Source: Sphingobacteriaceae bacterium (GTDB lineage: Bacteria; Bacteroidota; Bacteroidia; Sphingobacteriales; Sphingobacteriaceae). From it: DNA of 21,191 nt. The position numbers and the translations under genes were made by a program. Under the pieces are notes generated by a model. It ran no database searches, was not told where the DNA came from, and saw only the letters and a program-made list of their open reading frames with translations. Positions 1-8,091 of this stretch are shown one piece after another. The stretch spans positions 1 through 21,191 of the forward strand of contig JANWIB010000001.1 of the NCBI GenBank assembly GCA_025450155.1, written 5' to 3'. How positions within the stretch are numbered: the first letter of the stretch is position 1; every line of letters begins with the position of its first letter.

Positions 1-2052
1 CAACGTGCTGATGCGCTAAAAAAAGAGCTAAGTATCTTTACTTATCACGATCTTTTACATCATTATCCTTTCAGATACATCGATCGCACCAAGTTTTATA
101 AAATAAGAGAATTAAATGGTGATTTGCCCGCCGTGCAGATAATTGGGCGAATAATGAGTAAAGAAATTGTGGGGGAGAAGCGTAGCCGAAGACTTGTAGC
201 GCAATTAAAAGACGACACAGGTATTATAGAACTCGTTTGGTTTCAGGGAATAAAATGGATAGAACGCATCATTCAGCCTGGAAACGTTTTTATCATTTTT
301 GGTAAACCCACTGTTTTTAAGGGAGGTATATCCATTGCCCATCCGGAATTAGAAGCGTATAATCCGCAGGCTAAAAAAACAGGAAATCTAACCCTGCAAC
401 CGGTTTATAACGCTACGGAAAAACTGAAACAGTTTTCTTTAGATAGTAAAGGTCTTCAACGGATACAGGCTGAACTGCTTTCAATCGTTTCGCGAGAGTT
501 TTATGAAACTCTGCCGGAAGAAATCCGTCAGAAATATCGACTTATTAGCAGATCGGATGCTTTGATAAACATTCATTTTCCGACAAATACAGCCATTCTT
601 CATGCAGCAAAACATCGCTTAAAATTTGAAGAATTGTTTTTTATCCAGCTCAAGTTATTACGAAACAAACTCTTACGAACCCGGAAATTTAAAGGTGTAA
701 TGTTTGAAAAAATTGGCGATAAGTTTAATACATTTTATACCGATAAGCTTCCTTTTGAATTAACCAACGCTCAAAAAAAAGTTTTAAAAGAGATCCGGTT
801 AGATACTCAGCGTGGGGTACAAATGAACCGCCTGTTGCAAGGCGATGTTGGAAGCGGCAAAACCATTGTAGCCCTAATGAGTATGTTGTTTGGTATGGAT
901 AATGGCTATCAGGGCGCCATTATGGCCCCCACCGAAATATTGGCCCAACAACATTATTTATCTATTAAGAATTTAGTGGGAGAAGATTTTGTAAAAATAG
1001 AATTGCTGACTGGCTCTACTCCAAAGAAAAAACGGAAACAGATTCTTGTTGATTTGGAAAACGGCGACTTGGATATCCTGGTAGGAACGCATGCGTTAAT
1101 TGAAGACACCGTTAAGTTTAAAAATCTGGGCTTGGTAGTTATTGATGAACAGCATCGTTTTGGCGTGGAGCAGCGCTCTAAACTTTGGAATAAAACCATC
1201 ATACCGCCTCATGTGCTGGTGATGACCGCAACTCCTATTCCACGCACACTGGCTATGACGTTATATGGCGATTTGGATGTATCAGTGATTAACGAACTTC
1301 CCGCCGGCCGTAAACCCATTCAAACCATTCATCTTTACGAAAGCCAGCGTTTGCGCATGTTTGGTTTCATGCGGCAGGAAATAGCTAAAGGCAGGCAGGT
1401 TTACATCGTTTATCCTCTAATTAAAGAAAGCGAAAAGCTCGATTTATTACACTTGGAAGCGGGTATTGAAGCGATTTCCAGAGAATTTCCTTTGCCTGAA
1501 TATAAGATTAGTATTGTCCACGGAAAATTAACTCCGGCAGACAAAGATTTCGAAATGCAGCGTTTTGTAAAGGGCGAAACGGAGATCATGGTAGCTACCA
1601 CAGTAATTGAGGTTGGAGTAGATGTGCCCAATGCTTCGGTAATGATTATTGAGAACGCCGAACGTTTTGGTTTATCGCAGTTGCACCAGTTACGTGGGCG
1701 TGTAGGACGTGGGGCCGAGCAATCCTATTGTGTGCTCATGTCGGGAAATAAGCTGGGAAAAGAAGCAAAAACCCGTTTAGAAACGATGGTGCGTACCAAT
1801 GATGGATTTGAAATATCAGAAATTGACTTACAGTTACGCGGTCCCGGTGATATCGAAGGAACCCAGCAAAGCGGGGTACTCGATTTAAAATTAGCCGACT
1901 TAACTACCGACCAGGATTTATTACAACAAGCCCGCCAGACGGTAATAAAACTTTTTGAAGAGGATCCTGAATTGAGACTGGAGAAAAACAAACTGCTCTA
2001 TCAGTTCTTTCAATCTAAGAACAGGGGATTAAGCTGGGATAAGATTTCTTAG
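1..2052 (+). CDS. recG: ATP-dependent DNA helicase RecG (5' end missing)
   Basis: RecG is a superfamily 2 double-stranded DNA translocase that remodels stalled replication forks and branched recombination intermediates. The reading frame is open from the first base of the window (QRADALKKEL...YHDLLHHYPFRY, the start of the RecG wedge/OB region), so the gene begins upstream; the TTG at 124 is internal and should not be taken as the start. About 683 residues are visible of a family length near 700, so roughly 15-20 are missing. Visible motifs: Walker A GDVGSGKT (841-864), DEQH box (1144-1155), TATPIPRT shortly after 1220, and motif VI QLRGRVGRG (1687-1713), followed by the RecG C-terminal region with DLQLRGPGDIEGTQQSG. 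No frameshift is seen. It stands alone, about 200 bp before the next gene on the same strand. Confidence 0.97.
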   Translation, partial: QRADALKKELSIFTYHDLLHHYPFRYIDRTKFYKIRELNGDLPAVQIIGRIMSKEIVGEKRSRRLVAQLKDDTGIIELVWFQGIKWIERIIQPGNVFIIFGKPTVFKGGISIAHPELEAYNPQAKKTGNLTLQPVYNATEKLKQFSLDSKGLQRIQAELLSIVSREFYETLPEEIRQKYRLISRSDALINIHFPTNTAILHAAKHRLKFEELFFIQLKLLRNKLLRTRKFKGVMFEKIGDKFNTFYTDKLPFELTNAQKKVLKEIRLDTQRGVQMNRLLQGDVGSGKTIVALMSMLFGMDNGYQGAIMAPTEILAQQHYLSIKNLVGEDFVKIELLTGSTPKKKRKQILVDLENGDLDILVGTHALIEDTVKFKNLGLVVIDEQHRFGVEQRSKLWNKTIIPPHVLVMTATPIPRTLAMTLYGDLDVSVINELPAGRKPIQTIHLYESQRLRMFGFMRQEIAKGRQVYIVYPLIKESEKLDLLHLEAGIEAISREFPLPEYKISIVHGKLTPADKDFEMQRFVKGETEIMVATTVIEVGVDVPNASVMIIENAERFGLSQLHQLRGRVGRGAEQSYCVLMSGNKLGKEAKTRLETMVRTNDGFEISEIDLQLRGPGDIEGTQQSGVLDLKLADLTTDQDLLQQARQTVIKLFEEDPELRLEKNKLLYQFFQSKNRGLSWDKIS

Positions 2053-2107
2053 AAAACCCTGTAAACTCATTCCACTATTTTTCATTTTTTCAAAAAACAT
2101 TTTTATC

Positions 2108-2184
2108 CAGGGAGAACACCCTGTAGTAGTATTTTTTCATACATATACTATATTTATTCTAAACATAGTAAAAATGTTTTTTTT
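2108..2184 (+). terminator. Possible recG terminator region (two weak hairpins)
   Basis: Two weak stem-loops follow recG. CAGGG (2108-2112) pairs with CCCTG (2119-2123) and is followed seven bases later by a T-run (2131-2136). AAACAT (2161-2166) pairs with ATGTTT (2174-2179) and runs straight into TTTTT (2180-2184). Either could be a Rho-independent terminator, but both stems are short and the second is AT-rich, so this is an inference. Confidence 0.35.
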
Positions 2185-2213
2185 CGCCAAAAATCGATGC
2201 TATGGAGACAAAA

Positions 2214-2245
2214 TTTCTTAGCGCCTGGCTAAAATCTTACCTTTG
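2214..2245 (+). promoter_or_regulatory. Bacteroidota-type promoter of the M28 peptidase
   Basis: A full match to the Bacteroidota -7 box, TACCTTTG (2238-2245), lies 20 bases after TTTC (2214-2217), a 3/4 match to the -33 element TTTG. The G of the -7 box is only five bases before the ATG at 2251, so transcription would be expected to start at or next to the start codon. No ribosome binding site is present. Confidence 0.6.
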
Positions 2246-2250
2246 TCCCC

Positions 2251-3654
2251 ATGAAATTTTTAAAAATATCCTTTATACTCCTTTTCGTTACTATTTCCGC
2301 TCTTGGGCAGGAGAAAGATTCCCTAATGCTTAGAAAGATTTACGATGAAGCATTGGCTAACGGGCACAGCTATAAAAATTTAGAATATTTATGTAAAAAA
2401 ATCGGGCCAAGGCTTAGTGGCTCCGAAAACGCTCAAAAAGCCGTTGAGTGGGGTAAAAAATTGATGCAAGATTATGGCTTTGATAAAGTTTACCTACAAG
2501 AAGTGTCTGTTCCTCATTGGATAAGAGGCGAAAAAGAAGAAGCCTATATTATTGAGCAAACGGAAGAGGACGCTTCTATTAGTATGCCGGTTCCTGTAGC
2601 TGCTTTGGGTGGTTCCCCAGCTACACCGGAAGGTGGGCTTACTGCCGAAGTGATTGAAGTAAAAAGCTTGGATGAGTTGGCTCGGCTGGGCATAGCAAAA
2701 ATTAAAGGCAAGGTCGTTTTTTTTAATCGTGCGTTTGATCCAAGACCCATTGAACCAGGAAACGCTTACGGTATGGCTGGCGATCAACGGTTTAAAGGTC
2801 CCGCAGAAGCTGCAAAATATGGCGCTGTGGCTGCTATTGTGCGTTCATTAACCCATGCTATTGACGATTATCCCCATACTGGGTCTACTGCTTATGCAGA
2901 TAACGGTTCAAAAATTCCAGCAGCCGCCATTTCGACTAAAGCAGCAAATGAACTAAGCGATCTTCTTAAAAAGAAAGCAAAAATCAAATTTCAGCTTAAA
3001 ATGAACTGCCAAACCTTGCCTGATGTCATTTCATACAACGTTATCGGAGAGATAAAGGGTTCTGAAAAGCCCGATGAAATCATTACCGTTGGGGGCCATC
3101 TTGATGCATGGGATTTAGCCGAAGGGGCTCATGACGATGGTACGGGTGTAGTCCAATCAATCGAAACGTTAAGAATGTTAAAAACCTTAGGCTACAAACC
3201 TAAACATACCATACGGGCAGTATTATTTATGAACGAAGAAAACGGATTGCGGGGAGGAAAAAAATATGCCGAGTTAGCTAAACAAAATGGAGAAAAGCAC
3301 ATAGTGGCTATCGAATCGGATTCGGGAGGCTTTACCCCCAGAGGATTTTCTTTAGAAAACAGTCTGGAATCCATAAAGTTTGTCAATAACTGGAAACCGT
3401 TATTAGCTCCCTATGGTTTAAACCAGATAGGAATAGGTGAAAGTGGTGCAGATATCGGCCCATTAAAAAATTTACCCACTGTTCCCGTTCTCATAGGTTT
3501 TGACCCGGATAGACAGCGTTACTTTGATGTGCACCATTCTAGCTTAGACGTATTTGAAAGCGTTAACCGGAGAGAACTTGAGTTGGGCGGTGCCTCTATT
3601 GCCGGGTTAGTATATCTTATCGATCAGTATGGATTGGGTAATATAAACAAATAA
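2251..3654 (+). CDS. Secreted M28-family Zn metallopeptidase with PA domain
   Basis: Predicted exported aminopeptidase or carboxypeptidase-like enzyme of peptidase family M28 (467 aa), acting outside the inner membrane. A cleavable signal peptide covers about residues 1-19, ending ISALG-Q. A protease-associated-type insert covers roughly 125-240 (KGKVVFFNRAFDP, AAAKYGAVAAIVRS-like strands). The co-catalytic zinc site is complete: H283 in GGHLDAWD, D295 in HDDGTG, catalytic E329 with ligand E330 in NEENG, D357 in ESDSGG and H428/H429 in VHHSSLD. The substrate is unknown; the family includes dipeptidases and glutamate carboxypeptidase-like enzymes, and similar Bacteroidota proteins are usually labelled M20/M28 or 'PA domain peptidase'. 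The ATG at 2251 gives a correct signal peptide. The MFS gene follows after 63 bp with no terminator between, so the two are probably cotranscribed. Confidence 0.9.
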   Translation: MKFLKISFILLFVTISALGQEKDSLMLRKIYDEALANGHSYKNLEYLCKKIGPRLSGSENAQKAVEWGKKLMQDYGFDKVYLQEVSVPHWIRGEKEEAYIIEQTEEDASISMPVPVAALGGSPATPEGGLTAEVIEVKSLDELARLGIAKIKGKVVFFNRAFDPRPIEPGNAYGMAGDQRFKGPAEAAKYGAVAAIVRSLTHAIDDYPHTGSTAYADNGSKIPAAAISTKAANELSDLLKKKAKIKFQLKMNCQTLPDVISYNVIGEIKGSEKPDEIITVGGHLDAWDLAEGAHDDGTGVVQSIETLRMLKTLGYKPKHTIRAVLFMNEENGLRGGKKYAELAKQNGEKHIVAIESDSGGFTPRGFSLENSLESIKFVNNWKPLLAPYGLNQIGIGESGADIGPLKNLPTVPVLIGFDPDRQRYFDVHHSSLDVFESVNRRELELGGASIAGLVYLIDQYGLGNINK

Positions 3655-3717
3655 CTTTTTCAGGATTTAATTGAGGAACTACCCCATTCTATTAATCTGG
3701 CATGTAAATGTAACACT

Positions 3718-4983
3718 GTGGAATCAGACCAACCCATAAGAAAAGATCCGTACATAGCCTTACGTTTTCCTGAATTCAGAGCTTATTTAAGCATGCGGTT
3801 TTTCCTCACGTTTGGTTACCAGATACAAGCGGTGGTTATTGGCTGGTATATTTATCATTTAACTGAAGATCCCCTTTCTTTAGGATTAATTGGACTGTCG
3901 GAAGCGATACCGGCCATAGGTATTGCTTTATATGGCGGATATGTAGCCGATAAATCTGAAAAAACAAAACTGCTTAAATTGATTATCGGAGCCATGTTTC
4001 TCTGTTCCGGAGTTTTGTTTCTGATTACGCTTCCGGCTGTAAGTGGGCAGATTGGGAAAGGGAATATTGTGGGAATGATGTACGGAATGATATTTTGTAT
4101 TGGTATAGCCAGAGGATTTTTAGGGCCGACACAATTCTCTTTAATGGCACAAATTATTCCAAGAGAGCATTATCCAAACTCCTCCACCTGGAATAGCACA
4201 TTCTGGCAAATAGCTTCTATCGCGGGGCCGGCGGCTGGCGGATTAATCTACGGTTTTAGTAATGTTTCGGTAACATTTTTTCTGATACTGGTATTTTTTC
4301 TGGTGTCTTTTGCAAGTATCTTTTTCATCAAGAAACACCCCCCACAATATGTTCCTAAAGAGAATATTTATGAAAGCCTGTCGCAAGGGGTTAAGTTTGT
4401 TTTTAGAAATAAAATGATGCTGGGAGCAATGAGTCTCGATCTTTTCTCCGTATTTTTTGGTGGAGCGGTAGCCCTAATCCCAGTTATTGCAAAAGATGTA
4501 TTAGATGTGGGTGCCGAACAATTTGGCATGATGCGGGCTGCACCCGCATTGGGAGCTGTTTTAACCATGTTTGCCATGTCGCGGTACTCGCCCATGAATA
4601 AGCCTTGGAGAAACCTCTTATTCGCCGTTACCGGTTTTGGGCTAAGCATTATTTGCTATGGTTTATCGCGTAATTTTTATCTTACCCTCTTCTTCCTATT
4701 TTTAGAAGGTGCTTTTGATAGCATCAGCGTCATCATCCGTTCTACATTAGTACAATTGCTCACTCCCGACGAAATGCGGGGAAGGGTTTCAGCCGTAAAC
4801 TCTATGTTTATTGGGTCTTCGAATGAGATTGGAGCATTTGAATCCGGGTTAACCGCCCGGTTAATGGGCACCGTGCCTGCAGTAGTTTTTGGCGGATGTA
4901 TGACTTTAGGAATAGTTTCTTTTACTTATCTGAAAACGAAAAAGCTGGTGTCACTCGGCTTAAAAGATATTCACCCGCATTAA
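3718..4983 (+). CDS. MFS transporter (EntS/MFS_3-like exporter)
   Basis: Polytopic inner-membrane major facilitator superfamily protein, 421 aa, with about 10-12 hydrophobic helices. The N-terminal pattern (ALRFPEFRAYLSMRFF) and the loop 2-3 motif GGYVADKSEK (residues 73-82) fit the MFS_3 group, whose best-known member is the enterobactin exporter EntS, but the substrate cannot be told from sequence. A second-half motif (DEMRGRVSAVNSMFIGSSNEIG) is also typical of this group. The start is taken as GTG at 3718: no ATG lies in frame between the upstream stop and residue 27, and starting there would remove the conserved N-terminal segment. It is in the same frame as the peptidase upstream, separated by its stop codon. 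A hairpin terminator follows at 5035-5068. Confidence 0.88.
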   Translation: MESDQPIRKDPYIALRFPEFRAYLSMRFFLTFGYQIQAVVIGWYIYHLTEDPLSLGLIGLSEAIPAIGIALYGGYVADKSEKTKLLKLIIGAMFLCSGVLFLITLPAVSGQIGKGNIVGMMYGMIFCIGIARGFLGPTQFSLMAQIIPREHYPNSSTWNSTFWQIASIAGPAAGGLIYGFSNVSVTFFLILVFFLVSFASIFFIKKHPPQYVPKENIYESLSQGVKFVFRNKMMLGAMSLDLFSVFFGGAVALIPVIAKDVLDVGAEQFGMMRAAPALGAVLTMFAMSRYSPMNKPWRNLLFAVTGFGLSIICYGLSRNFYLTLFFLFLEGAFDSISVIIRSTLVQLLTPDEMRGRVSAVNSMFIGSSNEIGAFESGLTARLMGTVPAVVFGGCMTLGIVSFTYLKTKKLVSLGLKDIHPH

Positions 4984-5034
4984 ATGAAACCGTTTCCTTC
5001 CCCTGTTCACAGGCTCATAGTAATCAAAAGCTTA

Positions 5035-5068
5035 CCGAAGGAATTCTACTTCCTGGTTTTTATTTTTT
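5035..5068 (+). terminator. Rho-independent terminator after the MFS gene
   Basis: AGGAA (5039-5043) pairs with TTCCT (5050-5054) around a six-base loop. An outer CC/GG pair (5035-5036 with 5055-5056) extends the stem across a two-base bulge. The stem is followed directly by TTTTTATTTTTT (5057-5068). This is a classical intrinsic terminator layout closing the peptidase-MFS unit. Confidence 0.6.
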
Positions 5069-5142
5069 GCATAAGCAACAGATATCGTTTTATTTACCGA
5101 CCTTTGTGAAATGCATAAATAGCATAAAATTTTAAATCAAGA

Positions 5143-5595
5143 ATGGGTAGATCAACAGAAACATTTAACAAAAAAGAAAAAGAGAAGAAGCGATTAAAAA
5201 AGCAGCAGGATAAAAAAGAGAAAAAAGAAGAACGGAAAGCTACTTCGAACAAAGGAAAAGGCTTAGATGAAATGCTGGCTTATGTTGATGAAAATGGGAA
5301 TATTACCTCTACTCCACCCGACCCAAGTAAAAAGAAAGCGATAAAAACCGAGGATATTCAAATTGGTGTGGCCAAACAAGAAGCTCCTGATCCCGGTGAA
5401 TTGGTTAGAAAAGGAAAGGTAACTTTCTTTAATGAGTCTAAAGGCTATGGATTTATTGTTGACCAGCAAACACAGCAGAGTGTATTTGTACACATCAATG
5501 GTTTGGTTGATTCCATTAAAGAAAATGACAAAGTAACCTTCGAAGTAGAGATGGGTCAAAAAGGCCCCACTGCGGTAAAGGTTAAAAAAGTATAA
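5143..5595 (+). CDS. Cold-shock-domain RNA-binding protein with lysine-rich N-terminal extension
   Basis: Small nucleic-acid-binding protein, 150 aa. The C-terminal cold-shock domain (about 89-150) has both RNA-binding motifs: RNP1 KGYGFI (100-105) and RNP2 VFVHI (114-118), as in CspA-type OB folds that bind single-stranded RNA and DNA. The first ~35 residues are almost entirely K, E, R and Q and probably form a charged helix; residues 41-75 (LDEMLAYVDENGNITSTPPDPSKKK) form a linker. CspA itself is about 70 aa; this longer architecture is common in Bacteroidota. The ATG at 5143 has no Shine-Dalgarno sequence. A near-consensus -7 box, GACCTTTG, at 5099-5106 may be its promoter. It converges on the ABC exporter gene with 17 bp between stop codons. 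Confidence 0.92.
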   Translation: MGRSTETFNKKEKEKKRLKKQQDKKEKKEERKATSNKGKGLDEMLAYVDENGNITSTPPDPSKKKAIKTEDIQIGVAKQEAPDPGELVRKGKVTFFNESKGYGFIVDQQTQQSVFVHINGLVDSIKENDKVTFEVEMGQKGPTAVKVKKV

Positions 5596-5612
5596 GCAGA
5601 CCATGAAGATTT

Positions 5613-7367
5613 CTATGCTTCTATGCTGCGTTTTTCGCCAATCTGCTGACGCCACATCGCATAATACAGTCCCTTTTCCTCCAATAATTCCTGATGACTT
5701 CCCGCTTCGACCATGCTCCCTTTCTCAAGAACATAGATCGTATCCGCATGCATAATAGTAGACAAACGGTGCGCAATAAGAATAGTAATGTGCTCTTTCA
5801 AAATAGATACATCACGAATAGTTGCTGTAATTTCTTCTTCGGTTAACGAATCTAAAGCAGAAGTGGCCTCGTCGAACACTAAAATATTGGGGCGGCGAAG
5901 CAAAGCCCTTGCAATAGATAGGCGTTGTTTTTCTCCCCCGGAAACCTTCACTCCCCCTTCACCTATTACGGTGTCCAGGCCTTTATCAGCACGAGCCAAC
6001 AATGTTTGGCAGGCGGCTTTGTTTAACACTTCCATACATTCTACATCAGTCGCTTCCGGTTTAACAAACAGCAGGTTTTCGCGTATCGTTCCTGAAAACA
6101 GTTGTGTATCTTGAGTCACAAAGCCAATCTTTTCCCGAAGCTCATCCAAATCAATCTCATCGCTCGGAATAGTATTATACAAAACCCGGCCATGTTGCGG
6201 TTGGTATAATCCCACCAACAATTTTACAAGTGTGGTCTTTCCAGAGCCAGAAGGTCCTACAAAAGCGATAGTTTTCCCGAGATGCGTCTCAAAAGAAATA
6301 TGATTAAGTGCATTTTTATTGCCAGTTAAGTGTTTAAAGCTCACATTGTCAAAGTCTAGCTTGGTGATTTTTTCTAACTTAACCGGATGATTTGGTTTTG
6401 CTTCTTTTGGAGTAGTTAATATTTTTTTAAAATTTTCTAAAGAAACTTCAGTTTCCCGGTACGTATTGATGATATTACCCAATTCTTGTAATGGTCCGAA
6501 GATAAAGAAGGAATAAATAAACAGCGAGAAGAATTCGCCAACCGTAATACTGCCCGCATAGATAAGGTACAGCATTAAAAAAAGAATACAGTTGCGTAAC
6601 AAATTTACCAAGGTACCTTGCACAAAGCTTAAACTACGTACATATTTTACTTTTTTTAATTCCAGTTGAAGGATTTTATCCGTGGTGTTATTTAACCGTT
6701 TAATTTCCTGTGAAGATAATCCCAGGCTTTTTACTAGTTCAATGTTGCGTAAAGATTCCGTTGTAGAACCAGCTAATGCCGTGGTTTGGGCTACAATAGT
6801 TTTTTGTACAACTTTTATACGTTTACTAAGTACAGAACTAATGGTTCCCAATACAGGAATAACAGAAATATAGAAAACCGCAATTAGCCAATGGATATTA
6901 ACGGCGTAAAAAAATACGAAAATAATACCAATAACAGAGGTAAAAAGAATGTTGATGAATGCGATGATCAGTTTTTCAGAATCGCTTCGCACTTTTTGCA
7001 GGACTCCTAAAGTTTCGCCGCTGCGTTGATCTTCAAAAACCTGGTAAGGTAATTCTAAAGAATGTGCCAGCCCGTCCGAATAAATTTTTGCTCCTACCCG
7101 TTGCGTAATGACATTGACATAATAATCCTGGAAGTTTTTAGCAATACGTGATACCATGGCTACGCCCATGGCTGCCAGGATGAGCAGTCCTGCACCTTCA
7201 AAAAACTCTCGGGTAGAGTAGTCTTTATAATGAGTAACGTAGGTATCAATGATCTTACGGAAGATATAAGGATCAAGAAATGAAAATATTTGATTAATAG
7301 CCGCCAGAATTAGAGCCAGGCCAATAAGCCACTTATAATTCTTTAAATAATTAAGTAATAGTTTCAT
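5613..7367 (-). CDS. ABC exporter, fused transmembrane and ATPase domains
   Basis: Type IV (B-type) ABC exporter half-transporter, 584 aa, expected to act as a homodimer or as one half of a heterodimer in the inner membrane. Residues 1-310 hold the six-helix transmembrane domain (hydrophobic stretches near 13-30, 57-74, 134-155, 159-175, 252-271 and 278-291). The ATPase domain covers about 336-575, with Walker A GPSGSGKTT (371-379), Q-loop Q419, signature VSGGEKQ (475-481), Walker B ILVFDE (495-500), D-loop SALD and H-loop H533. All catalytic residues are present. The substrate is unknown; relatives are annotated as lipid or multidrug exporters (MsbA/LmrA-like). A single gene with no partner exporter nearby suggests a homodimer. 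The ATG at 7367 follows a TATTTTTG box by eight bases. Confidence 0.93.
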   Translation of the reverse strand: MKLLLNYLKNYKWLIGLALILAAINQIFSFLDPYIFRKIIDTYVTHYKDYSTREFFEGAGLLILAAMGVAMVSRIAKNFQDYYVNVITQRVGAKIYSDGLAHSLELPYQVFEDQRSGETLGVLQKVRSDSEKLIIAFINILFTSVIGIIFVFFYAVNIHWLIAVFYISVIPVLGTISSVLSKRIKVVQKTIVAQTTALAGSTTESLRNIELVKSLGLSSQEIKRLNNTTDKILQLELKKVKYVRSLSFVQGTLVNLLRNCILFLMLYLIYAGSITVGEFFSLFIYSFFIFGPLQELGNIINTYRETEVSLENFKKILTTPKEAKPNHPVKLEKITKLDFDNVSFKHLTGNKNALNHISFETHLGKTIAFVGPSGSGKTTLVKLLVGLYQPQHGRVLYNTIPSDEIDLDELREKIGFVTQDTQLFSGTIRENLLFVKPEATDVECMEVLNKAACQTLLARADKGLDTVIGEGGVKVSGGEKQRLSIARALLRRPNILVFDEATSALDSLTEEEITATIRDVSILKEHITILIAHRLSTIMHADTIYVLEKGSMVEAGSHQELLEEKGLYYAMWRQQIGEKRSIEA

Positions 7368-7375
7368 AATTGATA

Positions 7376-7383
7376 CAAAAATA
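7376..7383 (-). promoter_or_regulatory. -7 box upstream of the ABC exporter
   Basis: On the minus strand TATTTTTG matches TAnnTTTG and ends eight bases before the ATG at 7367. No convincing -33 element was found because the frr terminator hairpin occupies that space. The box also supplies the T-run of that terminator. If it is used, the leader would be only a few bases long. Confidence 0.4.
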
Positions 7384-7418
7384 GCAAAGGGAATGTAGCA
7401 TTTGCCTCATTCCCTTTG
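7376..7418 (-). terminator. Rho-independent terminator of frr
   Basis: A perfect 11-bp inverted repeat lies 21 bp beyond the frr stop: CATTCCCTTTG (7408-7418) and CAAAGGGAATG (7385-7395), with a 12-base loop. Read on the minus strand it is followed by CTATTTTTG, giving the T-rich tail. It is the strongest intrinsic terminator in the left half of the window. Confidence 0.65.
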
Positions 7419-7439
7419 ATTTGACAAAAGGGTTACTGA

Positions 7440-8003
7440 TTAAACCGTCATGATATCTTTTTCTTTTGCCTCGGCAATTTTATCAACTTTTACAATATAA
7501 AGGTCTGTAAGTTTCTGAACTTCTGCTTCGCCACCTTTTATCTCATCTTCCGAAATACCTTCTGATTTCAGGCGCTGAATTTTTCCGTTAACATCTTTAC
7601 GGATATTACGTATAGCAATACGCCCTCTTTCAGCTTCCTCCTTAACTTTTTTAACCAGATCTTTCCGACGTTCTTCTGTTAATGGCGGAACGTTTAAGCG
7701 AATTACCTGTCCATCATTCTGCGGATTTAAACCAATGTTCGCCTCCATAATAGCTTTTTCAATAAGCCCTAACAACGATTTTTCCCAAGGCTGAACTACC
7801 AATGTTCTGGCATCCGGAGTAGTAACACTACCTATCTGGTTAAGAGGTGTTGGTGTGCCATAATAATCCACAGAAATACCATCAAGCATGGAAGGCATTG
7901 CTTTGCCCGCACGAATTTTGGCCACTTCGCCATCCGCATGTTCAATAGCCCTGTCCATTAATACTTTGGCGTCATTTAATTGCTTTTGTATAAGGTCGTT
8001 CAT
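7440..8003 (-). CDS. frr: Ribosome recycling factor
   Basis: RRF, 187 aa (E. coli 185), releases ribosomes from mRNA after termination together with EF-G. Family motifs: KIRAGKAMPSMLDGISVDYYGTPTPL (about 29-54), SLLGLIEKAIMEANIGLNPQNDG (76-98), RLNVPPLTEERRKDLVKKVKEEAERGRIAIRNIRKD (102-137). The start is the ATG at 8003 (MNDLIQKQL); a TTG six codons upstream would add residues not found in the family. frr commonly follows pyrH; here pyrH is 1.84 kb away, with two opposite-strand genes between them, so frr seems to need its own promoter, and a TATATTTG box lies just upstream (8019-8026). Confidence 0.96.
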   Translation of the reverse strand: MNDLIQKQLNDAKVLMDRAIEHADGEVAKIRAGKAMPSMLDGISVDYYGTPTPLNQIGSVTTPDARTLVVQPWEKSLLGLIEKAIMEANIGLNPQNDGQVIRLNVPPLTEERRKDLVKKVKEEAERGRIAIRNIRKDVNGKIQRLKSEGISEDEIKGGEAEVQKLTDLYIVKVDKIAEAKEKDIMTV

Positions 8004-8018
8004 GGATGCATTTTTTTT

Positions 8019-8026
8019 CAAATATA
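8019..8026 (-). promoter_or_regulatory. -7 box of frr
   Basis: The minus strand reads TATATTTG, an exact match to TAnnTTTG, ending 15 bases before the frr ATG. No clear -33 TTTG was found. It would give a leader of about ten bases and would explain how frr is expressed without pyrH read-through. Confidence 0.5.
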
Positions 8027-8059
8027 ATTTTTCTGTTTTTATTTTGAGTATGGGGGCTG

Positions 8060-8080
8060 CTGATTTGTATTTTTAATCAG
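8060..8080. promoter_or_regulatory. Inverted repeat between frr and the GNAT gene
   Basis: CTGATT (8060-8065) and AATCAG (8075-8080) form 6-bp arms with a nine-base AT-rich spacer. The site lies in the divergent region, 11 bp before the GNAT ATG. It could be an operator or part of the GNAT promoter (TATTTTTA at 8068-8075 is one base off the -7 consensus). This is weak evidence. Confidence 0.25.
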
Positions 8081-8091
8081 TTTTATAATTT

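Noticed and set aside
124..126. TTG at 124 as the start of recG
   Set aside because: The frame is open to base 1 and the upstream residues match the RecG N-terminal region, so the gene is cut by the window edge.
4896..5135. 79-codon plus-strand frame overlapping the MFS 3' end
   Set aside because: It overlaps the MFS gene and runs through the terminator hairpin and T-run at 5035-5068; composition is not protein-like.
5263..5655. 130-codon minus-strand frame over the cold-shock gene
   Set aside because: It is antisense to the conserved cold-shock domain and overlaps the ABC exporter 3' end.
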